Assembly: GCA_002869305.1 (NCBI GenBank) | Contig: PKTC01000182.1 | Coordinates: forward strand, 1 to 5,826 | Source of the DNA: Marinilabiliales bacterium | GTDB lineage: Bacteria; Bacteroidota; Bacteroidia; Bacteroidales; UBA12077 | Reading direction: 5' to 3' | DNA: 5,826 bases | Shown: positions 1-5,826 of the stretch, one piece after another | Layout of the letters: each line of letters opens with the position of its first letter | Position numbering within the stretch: the first letter of the stretch is position 1 | Made by a program: the position numbers and the translations under genes | Notes under the pieces: model-generated | Seen by the model: the letters and a program-made list of their open reading frames with translations, nothing else | Databases searched by the model: none | What the model was told of the DNA's origin: nothing

Positions 1-52
1 GGACAATTACTAAACTTTGGTGGTATATAGAAATTTGTTAAGAAGTTAATAA

Positions 53-67
53 TACACAAGTTGTGTA
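53..67. repeat. 15-nt palindrome upstream of the YrdB-family gene
   Basis: TACACAA-G-TTGTGTA is a perfect 7-bp inverted repeat around one central base. It lies 52 nt before the ATG at 120. Its size and position fit a dimeric repressor operator, but there is no regulator gene next to it and no second copy was noticed. In this AT-rich sequence a chance palindrome is quite possible. Confidence 0.25.
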
Positions 68-119
68 GAATTTAATTAAGTGTGGGCAATTATTATTTAA
101 TATGTCATAATAGAATCTA

Positions 120-494
120 ATGGGATCACATCCAATTAATTTGGCTGTTAGGTTTATACTCGAGTTAACAGTATTAGTTTCTACCGGAAGCTGGGGTTGG
201 AATCAAAGCGAGGGTTGGTTACGATTTGTACTTGCCATTGGGATACCAATGGTACTTGCTATTATATGGGGAACATTTGCTGTACCCAATGATCCAAGTC
301 GCTCGGTAAAAGCGCTAGTTGTTGTACCGGGCGTTGTTCGCCTCTTAATAGAATTAGGTATATTTGCCTTTGCAAGCTGGTCTCTCTGCAGCATTGGTTT
401 TATAAAACTTAGTTTATTGTTGAGCTTAATAGTATTTGCACATTACGCAGTATCATACGATCGCCTCAAATGGCTGATTAGTCAAAAAACATAA
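120..494 (+). CDS. YrdB family (DUF2568) small integral membrane protein
   Basis: This 124-residue protein is almost entirely hydrophobic, with four probable membrane helices at about residues 7-27, 34-54, 70-90 and 93-113. The loop after helix 2 reads FAVPNDPSRS (residues 53-62), and the protein opens with a PINLAVRFILEL stretch. Together these are the signature of the YrdB/DUF2568 family (Pfam PF10823), whose members are about 110-125 residues, so the protein looks full length. The biochemical function of the family is unknown. A TAG at 111-113 blocks extension of the frame upstream, so the ATG at 120 is the first usable start, although no Shine-Dalgarno sequence is evident. It stands alone: the next gene is 133 nt away and unrelated. 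By eye it is somewhat richer in G+C than the next gene, which could reflect a different origin but is weak evidence. The family call is confident. Confidence 0.88.
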   Translation: MGSHPINLAVRFILELTVLVSTGSWGWNQSEGWLRFVLAIGIPMVLAIIWGTFAVPNDPSRSVKALVVVPGVVRLLIELGIFAFASWSLCSIGFIKLSLLLSLIVFAHYAVSYDRLKWLISQKT

Positions 495-627
495 TGCATA
501 AAAAATCTAATCTAATTTTACAAGATAAGATCTTCAATTTATTAAAAAATACTTCAAGAAGCCGCTAGTAAAAAACTTTTTACATCTGTTTTTGTTATAT
601 TTACTGTGGAATTAAGGTAATTATACG

Positions 628-1779
628 ATGATTTATTTTGTGGTTAACAAGCATAGTAAGAACCTTTTTTTATTCGTATTTATTGTTTGTACTTTTATTT
701 CAAGAGCTCAAGACGATGGATTAGAAACAAATCTTGATAGTTTAATTTTACCAAGTCAAAACTACAGTTTCCATGACTGTTCTAAGTCCAAGGTTACTTT
801 ATTTAACATGCCAGTAAATTCAATTTTAGACGTAGAAATAAAAACGGATTTTGAGAAGTTGTTTCAAACCAAGAAATCAGAACAATCTAGAATCGAAGGA
901 TTACTCTCTTATACTTATAAAGGTAAAAAAGTTAGGTTACCTATTAAAATAAAAGCACGGGGTAATACCAGATTTACCTTTTGTAAGTATAAACCGTTGG
1001 ATATAAAATTTTCTTCATCTACCGATTCAACTCTATTCAAAGGTTTAGGAGAAAAGATTGAAATTACTACACATTGTGGCGATATGGAAGGGCAACAATG
1101 GGTTCTAAAAGGGTCAGAAACGGAGCACGTAAACAGACTTCTGGCTGAGTATTACATTAACTCAATGTTAGAGATGTTAGGCACAGTTACAAGTTCTGTA
1201 AGCCTGTGTAAACTGAAATATATAAGTAACGAAGATAGTGTGTTAACGGAACAATTTGCTTTCATTGTGGAACCTGATGAAATAGTTGCAGAAAGATGTG
1301 AACTGATTAAAACCAAAGAACAAGTGCAGTATCTCTCAGAATCCGCTTTAATGACTGTAAAATTGATCAATTCTTTTATTGCAAATTATGATTGGCATTA
1401 TGAATATTCTGATAGTTCAGGATGGATTGGGCACAATATCAAATTCCTGAAATCAGAAAATGATCTTGGATATATTCTGCCGTATGATTTTGATATGAAT
1501 GCTATTGCATATCCGGATTACTGGAAAAATAGTAGTGAATCTTTCGATGAACACTGTAACCTATTCGAGGAAATGTTAAGTGAGTACTTTTCAGATAAAA
1601 AGAAACTTCAAGCTCCATATAAAATTCTAGTCAACATACCTGCAATGAGAAACATGATAAAAAAATCCTATATGAATGCAGATTATAAACAAAGGTTTAT
1701 TTATTGGTTAGATTCTTATGAGTTTATACTGCTTAATCACTTATCAAAATATCGGAAATATCGGAAAAAGTTGTTATGA
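628..1779 (+). CDS. Secreted CotH-kinase-like protein (divergent)
   Basis: This 383-residue protein has an N-terminal signal peptide: K8 and K11, a hydrophobic core at about residues 13-25, and likely cleavage after A27 (SRA|QDD), so it should be exported. I see no lipobox. The mature part carries motifs resembling CotH, the protein-kinase-fold spore coat protein. These are KARGNTRF at 109-116 (CotH-like RGN), FIANYDWH at 250-257 (matching the N-x-DW-H segment), an HN pair at 269-270, and LPYDFDM at 284-290, where D287 and D289 would be candidate metal-binding acids. The order and spacing fit a CotH core, and the length is close to B. subtilis CotH (about 360). The C-terminus is lysine-rich. 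Known CotH proteins phosphorylate coat proteins; any substrate here, outside the cytoplasm of a probable non-sporulating Bacteroidota, is unknown. AAGG at 614-617 is a weak, distant ribosome site for the ATG at 628. The gene is certain, the CotH assignment moderate. Confidence 0.62.
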   Translation: MIYFVVNKHSKNLFLFVFIVCTFISRAQDDGLETNLDSLILPSQNYSFHDCSKSKVTLFNMPVNSILDVEIKTDFEKLFQTKKSEQSRIEGLLSYTYKGKKVRLPIKIKARGNTRFTFCKYKPLDIKFSSSTDSTLFKGLGEKIEITTHCGDMEGQQWVLKGSETEHVNRLLAEYYINSMLEMLGTVTSSVSLCKLKYISNEDSVLTEQFAFIVEPDEIVAERCELIKTKEQVQYLSESALMTVKLINSFIANYDWHYEYSDSSGWIGHNIKFLKSENDLGYILPYDFDMNAIAYPDYWKNSSESFDEHCNLFEEMLSEYFSDKKKLQAPYKILVNIPAMRNMIKKSYMNADYKQRFIYWLDSYEFILLNHLSKYRKYRKKLL

Positions 1780-1839
1780 CTTGACTTCTGTAATTTAAAA
1801 ATGAATAATTAGTTTATTTTCTTAAAAAAATGCTATTGC

Positions 1840-1860
1840 TGACATAGGGTTGTCACAACC
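1840..1860 (+). promoter_or_regulatory. Nested inverted repeats, candidate operator of the GyrI-like gene
   Basis: Two overlapping inverted repeats are visible. TGACA (1840-1844) and TGTCA (1851-1855) are separated by 6 bases, and GGTTGT-C-ACAACC (1848-1860) is a perfect 6-bp repeat around one base. They end 6 nt before a TAnnTTTG box and 41 nt before the start of the GyrI-like gene. That is where a repressor or activator would contact a Bacteroidota promoter near its -33 region. A hairpin role in the transcript is an alternative, but there is no T-tract after it, so it is not a standard terminator of the preceding gene. The identity of any binding protein is unknown. Confidence 0.4.
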
Positions 1861-1866
1861 GATAAA

Positions 1867-1874
1867 TAGTTTTG
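1867..1874 (+). promoter_or_regulatory. Bacteroidota-type -7 box (TAGTTTTG)
   Basis: TAGTTTTG matches the TAnnTTTG consensus of the Bacteroidota primary sigma factor exactly and lies 27 nt before the ATG at 1902. No clean TTTG -33 element stands at the usual 19-21 nt upstream. That region is instead occupied by the inverted repeats, as might be expected of an activator-dependent or repressed promoter. Confidence 0.4.
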
Positions 1875-1901
1875 ATCCATAATAATCATAAGTAAGAAAA
1901 C

Positions 1902-2534
1902 ATGAAACATGAATGGCGAAAAGGTGAGAAGAATATTTACTTGCCTAAAAATAAACCAGAGTTAATAGATATTCCTGATTATAAGTTTTTTACAATTGAA
2001 GGAGCAGGAAATCCAAATGATGATAAATTTCCAGCTTACATTTAGGTTTTATATTCTCTTTCATATGCAATAAAAATGAGTCCCAAAAAAGGCATAATAC
2101 CCGCTGGTTATTTTGATTATACAGTATACCCTCTTGAAGGCATATGGGATATAAACGAAGAGGCTAAAAAAACTTTTAATGGCAATTTAAATAAAGATGA
2201 TCTGGTTTTTAAATTGATGATCAGACAACCCTCCTTTGTAGATGAAACTTTTGCACAGAAAATTTTAGAAATAACAACAGAGAAGAAACCACATGAATTA
2301 TTAAATCAGGTAAAATTTGAAAAAATTTACGATGGTGAATGTGTTCAAATGATGCATTTGGGAAGCTATGATAATGAGCCGGAAAGTTTTAAGCAAATGG
2401 AGGATTACGCTCGAAGTATAAATAAACAAAGACGATCAAAAGTTCACCGGGAGATATATCTATCAGATGCAAGAAAAGTGGCTCCAGAAAAACTAAAAAC
2501 AGTGCTCAGATTTAAAGTTGAAGAACTAAGTTAA
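1902..2534 (+). pseudogene. GyrI-like small-molecule-binding domain gene, interrupted by an in-frame TAG
   Basis: The frame from the ATG at 1902 reads MKHEWRKGEKNIYLPKNKPE and continues through PDYKFFTIEGAGNPND up to codon 47. Codon 48 (2043-2045) is TAG, and the same frame resumes at once with VLYSLSYAIKMSPKKG and runs to the TAA at 2532-2534. Ignoring the stop, the product is 210 residues. That is the usual size of the stand-alone GyrI-like (AraC effector-binding/SOUL-type fold, PF06445) proteins whose conserved stretches these are: FxxIxGxGNPN, VLYSLSYAIKM, GYFDYTVYPLEGIWD and MIRQPSFV. Such proteins bind small cationic or hydrophobic ligands; some hydrolyse cyclopropanoids. A single GAG (Glu) to TAG change would explain the stop, and no frameshift is needed. 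Reinitiation at the ATG at 2076 would give 152 residues lacking the first strand and part of the first helix, and probably would not fold. Other explanations are a sequencing error or readthrough. No other gene ending visible in the window uses TAG. Confidence 0.8.
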
Positions 2535-2552
2535 ATAACCTCATAATTAAAA

Positions 2553-2575
2553 CATCCCCAACATAGTTGAGGATG
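2553..2575. terminator. Probable bidirectional terminator between convergent genes
   Basis: CATCCCCAAC (2553-2562) pairs with GTTGAGGATG (2566-2575) around the loop ATA, giving a 10-bp stem with one mismatch. It sits in the 68-nt gap between the convergent stops at 2534 (+) and 2603 (-). On the - strand the stem is followed by TTTTAATT; on the + strand by CATTTACC. The T-tracts are short, so termination in either direction is plausible but may be inefficient. Confidence 0.6.
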
Positions 2576-2602
2576 CATTTACCATATTACGCAAATCACA
2601 GT

Positions 2603-2980
2603 TTATATTTTCGCCTTTTTTCTCGATAATTCAAGCATCTCCATAAACATTTCCGTAAGGTCTTCTTCATGTCTATCGACCATGTCTGTTGTTAGTTGAT
2701 TTGCTGCAACCCACACCATTTTGTTATCTTCTGTGGCTTCTTTAACAAAAGTCAGGTTTTTAACCTGTTTATTATAAGTAGTTCGAAGCACAATTTTTTC
2801 TTTGCTAAATACGGTTAGGGTATGTTTCCCTTTTTTAAGCGAATTACCACTGCGAATTAGCTCAACATTGTCGATCAGTTCAGTAAAGATGGCTTCATAA
2901 TTATCAGGTAATTTCTGACTAAATACGTTTGTTGATAACACAAATAAACTCAATACAAACAGTGTTTTAATTATTTTCAT
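2603..2980 (-). CDS. Small secreted/periplasmic protein of unknown function
   Basis: This 125-residue protein begins with a clear signal peptide: MKIIK, a hydrophobic core LFVLSLFVLS, and likely cleavage after S21 (VFS|QK). No lipobox cysteine is present, so a soluble periplasmic or secreted product of about 104 residues is expected. The mature chain is charged. It contains the lysine-rich stretch KKGKHTLTVFSKEK (residues 49-62), probable beta strands over residues 54-86, and an acidic, methionine-rich helix near the C-terminus (HEEDLTEMFMEMLELSRKK, 104-122). I do not recognise a family. The start is the ATG (CAT at 2978-2980). It lies 168 nt downstream of the archaemetzincin gene on the same strand, a gap large enough for its own promoter. 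Its stop is 68 nt from the convergent GyrI-like gene, with a hairpin between them. Confidence 0.75.
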   Translation of the reverse strand: MKIIKTLFVLSLFVLSTNVFSQKLPDNYEAIFTELIDNVELIRSGNSLKKGKHTLTVFSKEKIVLRTTYNKQVKNLTFVKEATEDNKMVWVAANQLTTDMVDRHEEDLTEMFMEMLELSRKKAKI

Positions 2981-2998
2981 ATGTGTAAAATTTAATTG

Positions 2999-3083
2999 AT
3001 TACTACTATCGTGTGTCCATAAAGTTACGGAAACACAAATTATGAATTTTTTCGTAGATAGAAAAATTTATGATCGTAGTAAT
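2999..3083. repeat. Distant 8-bp inverted repeat in the leader of the small secreted gene
   Basis: ATTACTAC (2999-3006) and GTAGTAAT (3076-3083) are exact reverse complements 69 nt apart. Between them lies a smaller AT hairpin (TTTTTC at 3048-3053 with GAAAAA at 3061-3066, loop GTAGATA). In the - strand transcript these could form an extended stem upstream of the start at 2980. No known riboswitch or leader-peptide signature was recognised, and the AT content makes chance pairing likely. Confidence 0.2.
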
Positions 3084-3093
3084 TCTTTTTAGC

Positions 3094-3109
3094 TTGTCGT
3101 ATTTGACAA
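3094..3109. promoter_or_regulatory. Inverted repeat TTGTC-N6-GACAA, candidate operator
   Basis: TTGTC (3094-3098) and GACAA (3105-3109) form a perfect 5-bp inverted repeat with a 6-base spacer. It lies just after the archaemetzincin stop and 114 nt upstream of the start of the small secreted gene. The - strand 7-mer GTTGTCA (3110-3104) also occurs on the + strand at 1849-1855, inside the repeats before the GyrI-like gene, and both elements have 6-nt spacers. A shared regulator is possible but unproven. Confidence 0.22.
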
Positions 3110-3148
3110 CTAGCCTTAGTCTCGGAAAAAATGATCTCTATATCTTTT

Positions 3149-3694
3149 TTAGTTGGAAAGTTTATTATGCCCAAGATTTTCCCTGCATTTAGAGCAAAAC
3201 TCTTGATCTTTCTGATCAATGTGCTCTACATATGTACTTGAATTCATTACACAACCGGGATTTTGACAATGAATTAAGCCGAACATATGTCCAAGTTCGT
3301 GAATAAAAACTTTAGCCAACCTTTCAGCTAGTAGGTTATCATCCCGCTTTAATCCATAAAGTTCATTTCGCAATCTAAATTTTGAAATAACACCGGTATC
3401 TCCGTTTAATATGGCTTGTCCAAAGATAAACGTCAGAATAGGGATAAATAAATCAACTTTAAATAATCCGATTTTTTTTAATGCACAGGGATTTTTTAAA
3501 TCTGAAAATACTTTTAGTAATTTATTCGCATCATATTGTCGTCTACCAGGATAATAGAAGTTTGTCACATCAATCTCGAATTTTTTTAGAGTTACGGGGC
3601 AATGAATTGTTCGCTCAATTTTGTATACAACTTCATTTATTATCTTTTCATCGAAATAATCACAGAGGTATATTATGATACTTTTATTTTTCAA
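3149..3694 (-). CDS. amzA: Archaemetzincin-family zinc-dependent metallopeptidase
   Basis: This 181-residue protein carries the complete archaemetzincin signature. HELGHMFGLIH at 132-142 supplies the three zinc ligands H132, H136 and H142, the catalytic base E133 and the metzincin glycine G139. C143-x4-C148 follows, then V149-M150 (the Met-turn) and, 16 residues on, C167-x2-C170; these four cysteines bind the second, structural zinc typical of the family. The length fits the usual 180-200 residues. There is no signal peptide, so it should act in the cytoplasm, probably as an aminopeptidase-like or restricted protease; the physiological substrates of the family are poorly known. The start appears to be TTG (3692-3694). 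The frame upstream reaches a stop at 3719-3721 without an ATG, and the first internal Met is in the active site. It begins 55 nt after the sigma-54 regulator gene on the same strand, so co-transcription is plausible. The domain call is very secure; the exact start is less so. Confidence 0.93.
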   Translation of the reverse strand: MKNKSIIIYLCDYFDEKIINEVVYKIERTIHCPVTLKKFEIDVTNFYYPGRRQYDANKLLKVFSDLKNPCALKKIGLFKVDLFIPILTFIFGQAILNGDTGVISKFRLRNELYGLKRDDNLLAERLAKVFIHELGHMFGLIHCQNPGCVMNSSTYVEHIDQKDQEFCSKCRENLGHNKLSN

Positions 3695-3749
3695 GTTTAA
3701 ATTAAAATTTAATCTGGTTTAGTAAGATTTTTTGCTAAAATGAGTGGGA

Positions 3750-5090
3750 TTAATTTTCCTGTTTCAATTTATGTTTTTTTATTTTATTGTACAGAGTTGC
3801 ACGGTCTACTTTTAATGCTTTGGCCGAACGTGATATATTCCACTGATATTTTTCCAGAATTATCTGGATGTGCTTTTTCTCCAGATCTTCAAGACTCTCA
3901 ATTGATGTATTCGACCTCTCTTTACCTAATGGCAGATCCTTTAATCTTATTTCCTTCCCATTACCAATAACAATAGCACGTTCAATCATATTTTCCAGTT
4001 CACGTACATTACCCGGGAATTCAAATTCTTCCAATTGTTTTAAGGCAGCAGGATCAATCGAAATAAGATCTCTACTCATGGAAGTGCAATATTTCTTTAC
4101 AAAATGTATTGCCAGCAATGGAATATCTTCAACTCTCTCTCGTAGTGGAGGAACTTTTATATTAACAACATTTAGTCGATAATACAAATCTTCACGGAAT
4201 GTACCATTCACAACCATGCTTTTAAGGTCGCGGTTGGTTGCACAAATTACCCTAAAGTCGGAATGAATCTCTTTATTATCACCCACACGGACAAATGTTT
4301 TAGTTTCCAACACCCGCAATAATTCAATTTGCATTTTGGCTGAGATTGTACCAATTTCATCAAGGAAAATGGTTCCACCGTCAGCCATTTCAAAACGACC
4401 TTTTCTATTAAAGGTGGCTCCGGTAAAAGCACCCTTTTCATGACCAAACAGTTCGCTCTCAAGTAAACTTTCAGTTAAGGCTCCACAATGAACGCTTATC
4501 ATTGGGAAGAATTTTCTTGGTGAGTTGGCATGAATAGCCCGTGCAATTAATTCCTTTCCTGTACCACTTTCTCCTGTAATTATTACTGATGAGTTAGATT
4601 GAGCAACACTTTCTACCTCTTTTAATAGTTTTTTTAGAGCTTCACTTTCACCTATAATATCTTCTACATTTTCAAGGGTAGATATCTTGTTTTTAAGGTT
4701 TTCATTTTCAAATTTTAAAGCAATCTGATTGGATGCATTTCGTATAAGATAAGTTAAATCATCCGGGTCGAATGGTTTGGTAACATAGTCAAAAGCACCT
4801 TCTTTTAAAGCTTGCACTGCAGTATCGACAGATGCAAAAGCTGTCATGATGATAATAATAGAATCTTTATTAAGCGTTTTAATGCGCCTTTGCATTTCCA
4901 AACCATCCATTCCAGGCATCTTTATATCTGCTAAAATGATATCAAAATCTCTGGACTCAAGCATTGTTAAAGCCTTTTTGGCATTCTCAGCACACTCGAC
5001 ATCATATCCGTCATCAATAAACCAATTATAAAGTGAATCACGGACCGATTCTTCATCATCTACAACTAATATTGAAACTTTTTCTTTCAT
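3750..5090 (-). CDS. NtrC-family sigma-54-dependent response regulator
   Basis: This 446-residue protein has the full three-domain layout of NtrC/AtoC/ZraR regulators. The receiver domain (about 5-118) has acidic residues D11/D12, phospho-acceptor D55 (ILADIKMPG), T83 and K105 (TKPFD). After a helical linker comes the AAA+ activator domain (about 145-378), with Walker A GESGTGKE at 173-180, the sigma-54-contacting GAFTGA loop at 220-225, Walker B GGTIFLDEIG at 238-247, sensor I CATNRD at 283-288, and FPGNVREL at 358-365. A C-terminal Fis-type helix-turn-helix spans about 400-440 (NISRSAKALKVDRATLYNKI). All residues needed for phosphorylation, ATP hydrolysis and sigma-54 contact are present, so it should activate sigma-54 promoters when phosphorylated by the kinase encoded 11 nt upstream. 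Its target genes cannot be read from this sequence; no convincing -24/-12 promoter was spotted here. The ATG at 5088-5090 starts immediately before the receiver domain and lacks a strong Shine-Dalgarno sequence. Confidence 0.97.
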   Translation of the reverse strand: MKEKVSILVVDDEESVRDSLYNWFIDDGYDVECAENAKKALTMLESRDFDIILADIKMPGMDGLEMQRRIKTLNKDSIIIIMTAFASVDTAVQALKEGAFDYVTKPFDPDDLTYLIRNASNQIALKFENENLKNKISTLENVEDIIGESEALKKLLKEVESVAQSNSSVIITGESGTGKELIARAIHANSPRKFFPMISVHCGALTESLLESELFGHEKGAFTGATFNRKGRFEMADGGTIFLDEIGTISAKMQIELLRVLETKTFVRVGDNKEIHSDFRVICATNRDLKSMVVNGTFREDLYYRLNVVNIKVPPLRERVEDIPLLAIHFVKKYCTSMSRDLISIDPAALKQLEEFEFPGNVRELENMIERAIVIGNGKEIRLKDLPLGKERSNTSIESLEDLEKKHIQIILEKYQWNISRSAKALKVDRATLYNKIKKHKLKQEN

Positions 5091-5101
5091 TTTAGTATTC
5101 T

Positions 5102-5826
5102 TTATTTCTGATTAACTGGAAATATAATTGTTACCGTAGTTCCATCGCCAGGTTCGGAATTAACAGAAATACTGGCTTTATGATTTTCAATTATTCCATG
5201 TACAATTGATAAGCCCAAACCTATACCATTTACGTCATTTTTTGTTGAATAGAAAGGTTCAAAGATATGAGGTAAATCTTGCGCTGAAATACCTTTACCA
5301 TTATCAATTATTTCAACCTTTATTGAATCTTTATTCGGATTGGTTGTTCGAATTGTAATAATACCATTTGTTTGTATTGCTTCTATTGCATTAACAATTA
5401 AAGCTACACATGCTTGTTTTATTTGATTAGGATTAGAATACACTTCATCATTTTTGGCATTAAATTCAACTTTTAACTCAATGTCAGCAATTTTTATGGA
5501 GTGTGCCAACAAATTGCAAGTAGCCTGTATTAATTGATGTAAATGTACTACTATAAAATCATCCTGATCTTTTCTTGAAAAATCAAGTAGCCCTTTTACA
5601 ATATCTCCACAACGTTTCGTTTCTGATTCTATAAACTTAAGATGTTTTAAAATAGATTCCTTTTTATCATGGTAAAAGTTGTCGTTGCTTAAATGCTTGG
5701 TAATTAACTTGGTGTAAACTAATATACCGGATAAAGGATTATTTATTTCGTGTGCTACAGATGACGATAATTTACCCAGTGAAGCTATACGTTCAACATG
5801 AATTAGTTCATTATGAGCCTCTGATA
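5102..5826 (-). CDS. Sensor histidine kinase, NtrB-like catalytic core (N-terminus beyond the window)
   Basis: The frame is open from the window edge to the TAA at 5102-5104, giving 240 complete C-terminal codons. The dimerisation/phosphoacceptor domain contains the H-box SSVAHEINNPLSGIL with the phosphorylated His at codon 5750-5752 (visible residue 25). A second helix follows, with ESETKRCGDIVKGLLDFSR. The ATPase domain has the N-box around NAIEAI (visible 145-150), G1 DNGKGI (174-179), F-box FEPFYST (188-194) and G2 GIGLGL (200-205), so the core is intact. A TTG inside the frame near 5512 could be mistaken for a start, but it lies between the two domains and would remove the H-box, so it is not the real start. 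The sensor region, including any PAS or membrane segments, is outside the window, so the stimulus cannot be judged. The stop is 11 nt before the sigma-54 regulator gene, which makes them a cognate pair. Confidence 0.95.
   Translation of the reverse strand, partial: SEAHNELIHVERIASLGKLSSSVAHEINNPLSGILVYTKLITKHLSNDNFYHDKKESILKHLKFIESETKRCGDIVKGLLDFSRKDQDDFIVVHLHQLIQATCNLLAHSIKIADIELKVEFNAKNDEVYSNPNQIKQACVALIVNAIEAIQTNGIITIRTTNPNKDSIKVEIIDNGKGISAQDLPHIFEPFYSTKNDVNGIGLGLSIVHGIIENHKASISVNSEPGDGTTVTIIFPVNQK

Noticed and set aside
1..41. Possible 3' end of an upstream coding region (frames closing at 28-30 or 39-41)
   Set aside because: Only 9-12 codons are visible in either frame, with no recognisable motif, so neither can be told from chance.
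568..583. GTAAAAA-AC-TTTTTAC palindrome in the gap before the CotH-like gene
   Set aside because: The arms are nearly all A and T and the loop is only 2 nt. This is expected by chance at this composition and has no supporting context.
1152..1370. 72-codon open frame on the - strand
   Set aside because: It is antisense within the CotH-like gene, whose reading frame carries the signal peptide and motifs.
1798..1820. AT-only hairpin (AAAATGAA / TTTATTTT) after the CotH-like gene, considered as a terminator
   Set aside because: The stem has no G-C pair, includes a G-T pair, and is followed by CTTAAAAAAA rather than a T-tract, so it would be a very weak terminator.
3868..4182. 104-codon open frame on the + strand
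   Set aside because: It lies antisense inside the sigma-54 regulator gene, and its serine-rich translation resembles no family; it is a shadow of the real gene.
4247..4462. 71-codon open frame on the - strand
   Set aside because: It is an alternate frame inside the AAA+ domain of the regulator, where the conserved motifs fix the true frame.
4515..4535. TTGGCATGAATAGC considered as a sigma-54 -24/-12 promoter
   Set aside because: The GG and GC are separated by 8 bases rather than 10, and the site is inside the regulator coding sequence.

Overview
This AT-rich window is most likely from a member of the Bacteroidota. Three things support this. Two secreted proteins have signal peptides ending in A|Q and S|Q cleavage sites. 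Start codons lack strong Shine-Dalgarno sequences. One gene is preceded by a TAnnTTTG box, the -7 element typical of this phylum. The taxonomic call is an inference; no rRNA or other marker gene is present. No tRNA, insertion sequence or CRISPR array was seen.

The left half (1-2534) is read on the + strand. It holds a small four-helix membrane protein of the YrdB/DUF2568 family (120-494), a secreted protein with CotH-kinase-like motifs (628-1779), and a GyrI-like small-molecule-binding gene (1902-2534). The GyrI-like gene is interrupted by an in-frame TAG at 2043-2045. Its upstream region carries nested inverted repeats next to a TAnnTTTG box. A hairpin at 2553-2575 separates this block from the convergent right half.

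The right half (2603-5826) is read entirely on the - strand. In transcription order it encodes a sensor histidine kinase cut by the window edge (5826-5102), an NtrC-type sigma-54-dependent response regulator (5090-3750), a bacterial archaemetzincin zinc peptidase (3694-3149), and a short secreted protein of unknown function (2980-2603). The kinase and regulator are 11 nt apart and clearly form one two-component operon. The peptidase starts 55 nt after the regulator and could be co-transcribed with it. The small secreted protein follows a 168-nt gap containing inverted repeats and may have its own promoter.

The most notable points are the complete archaemetzincin motif set with a likely TTG start beside an NtrB/NtrC-like pair, the single nonsense codon in an otherwise intact GyrI-like gene, and the divergent secreted CotH-like protein. 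The window gives no direct evidence of a new multi-gene system.
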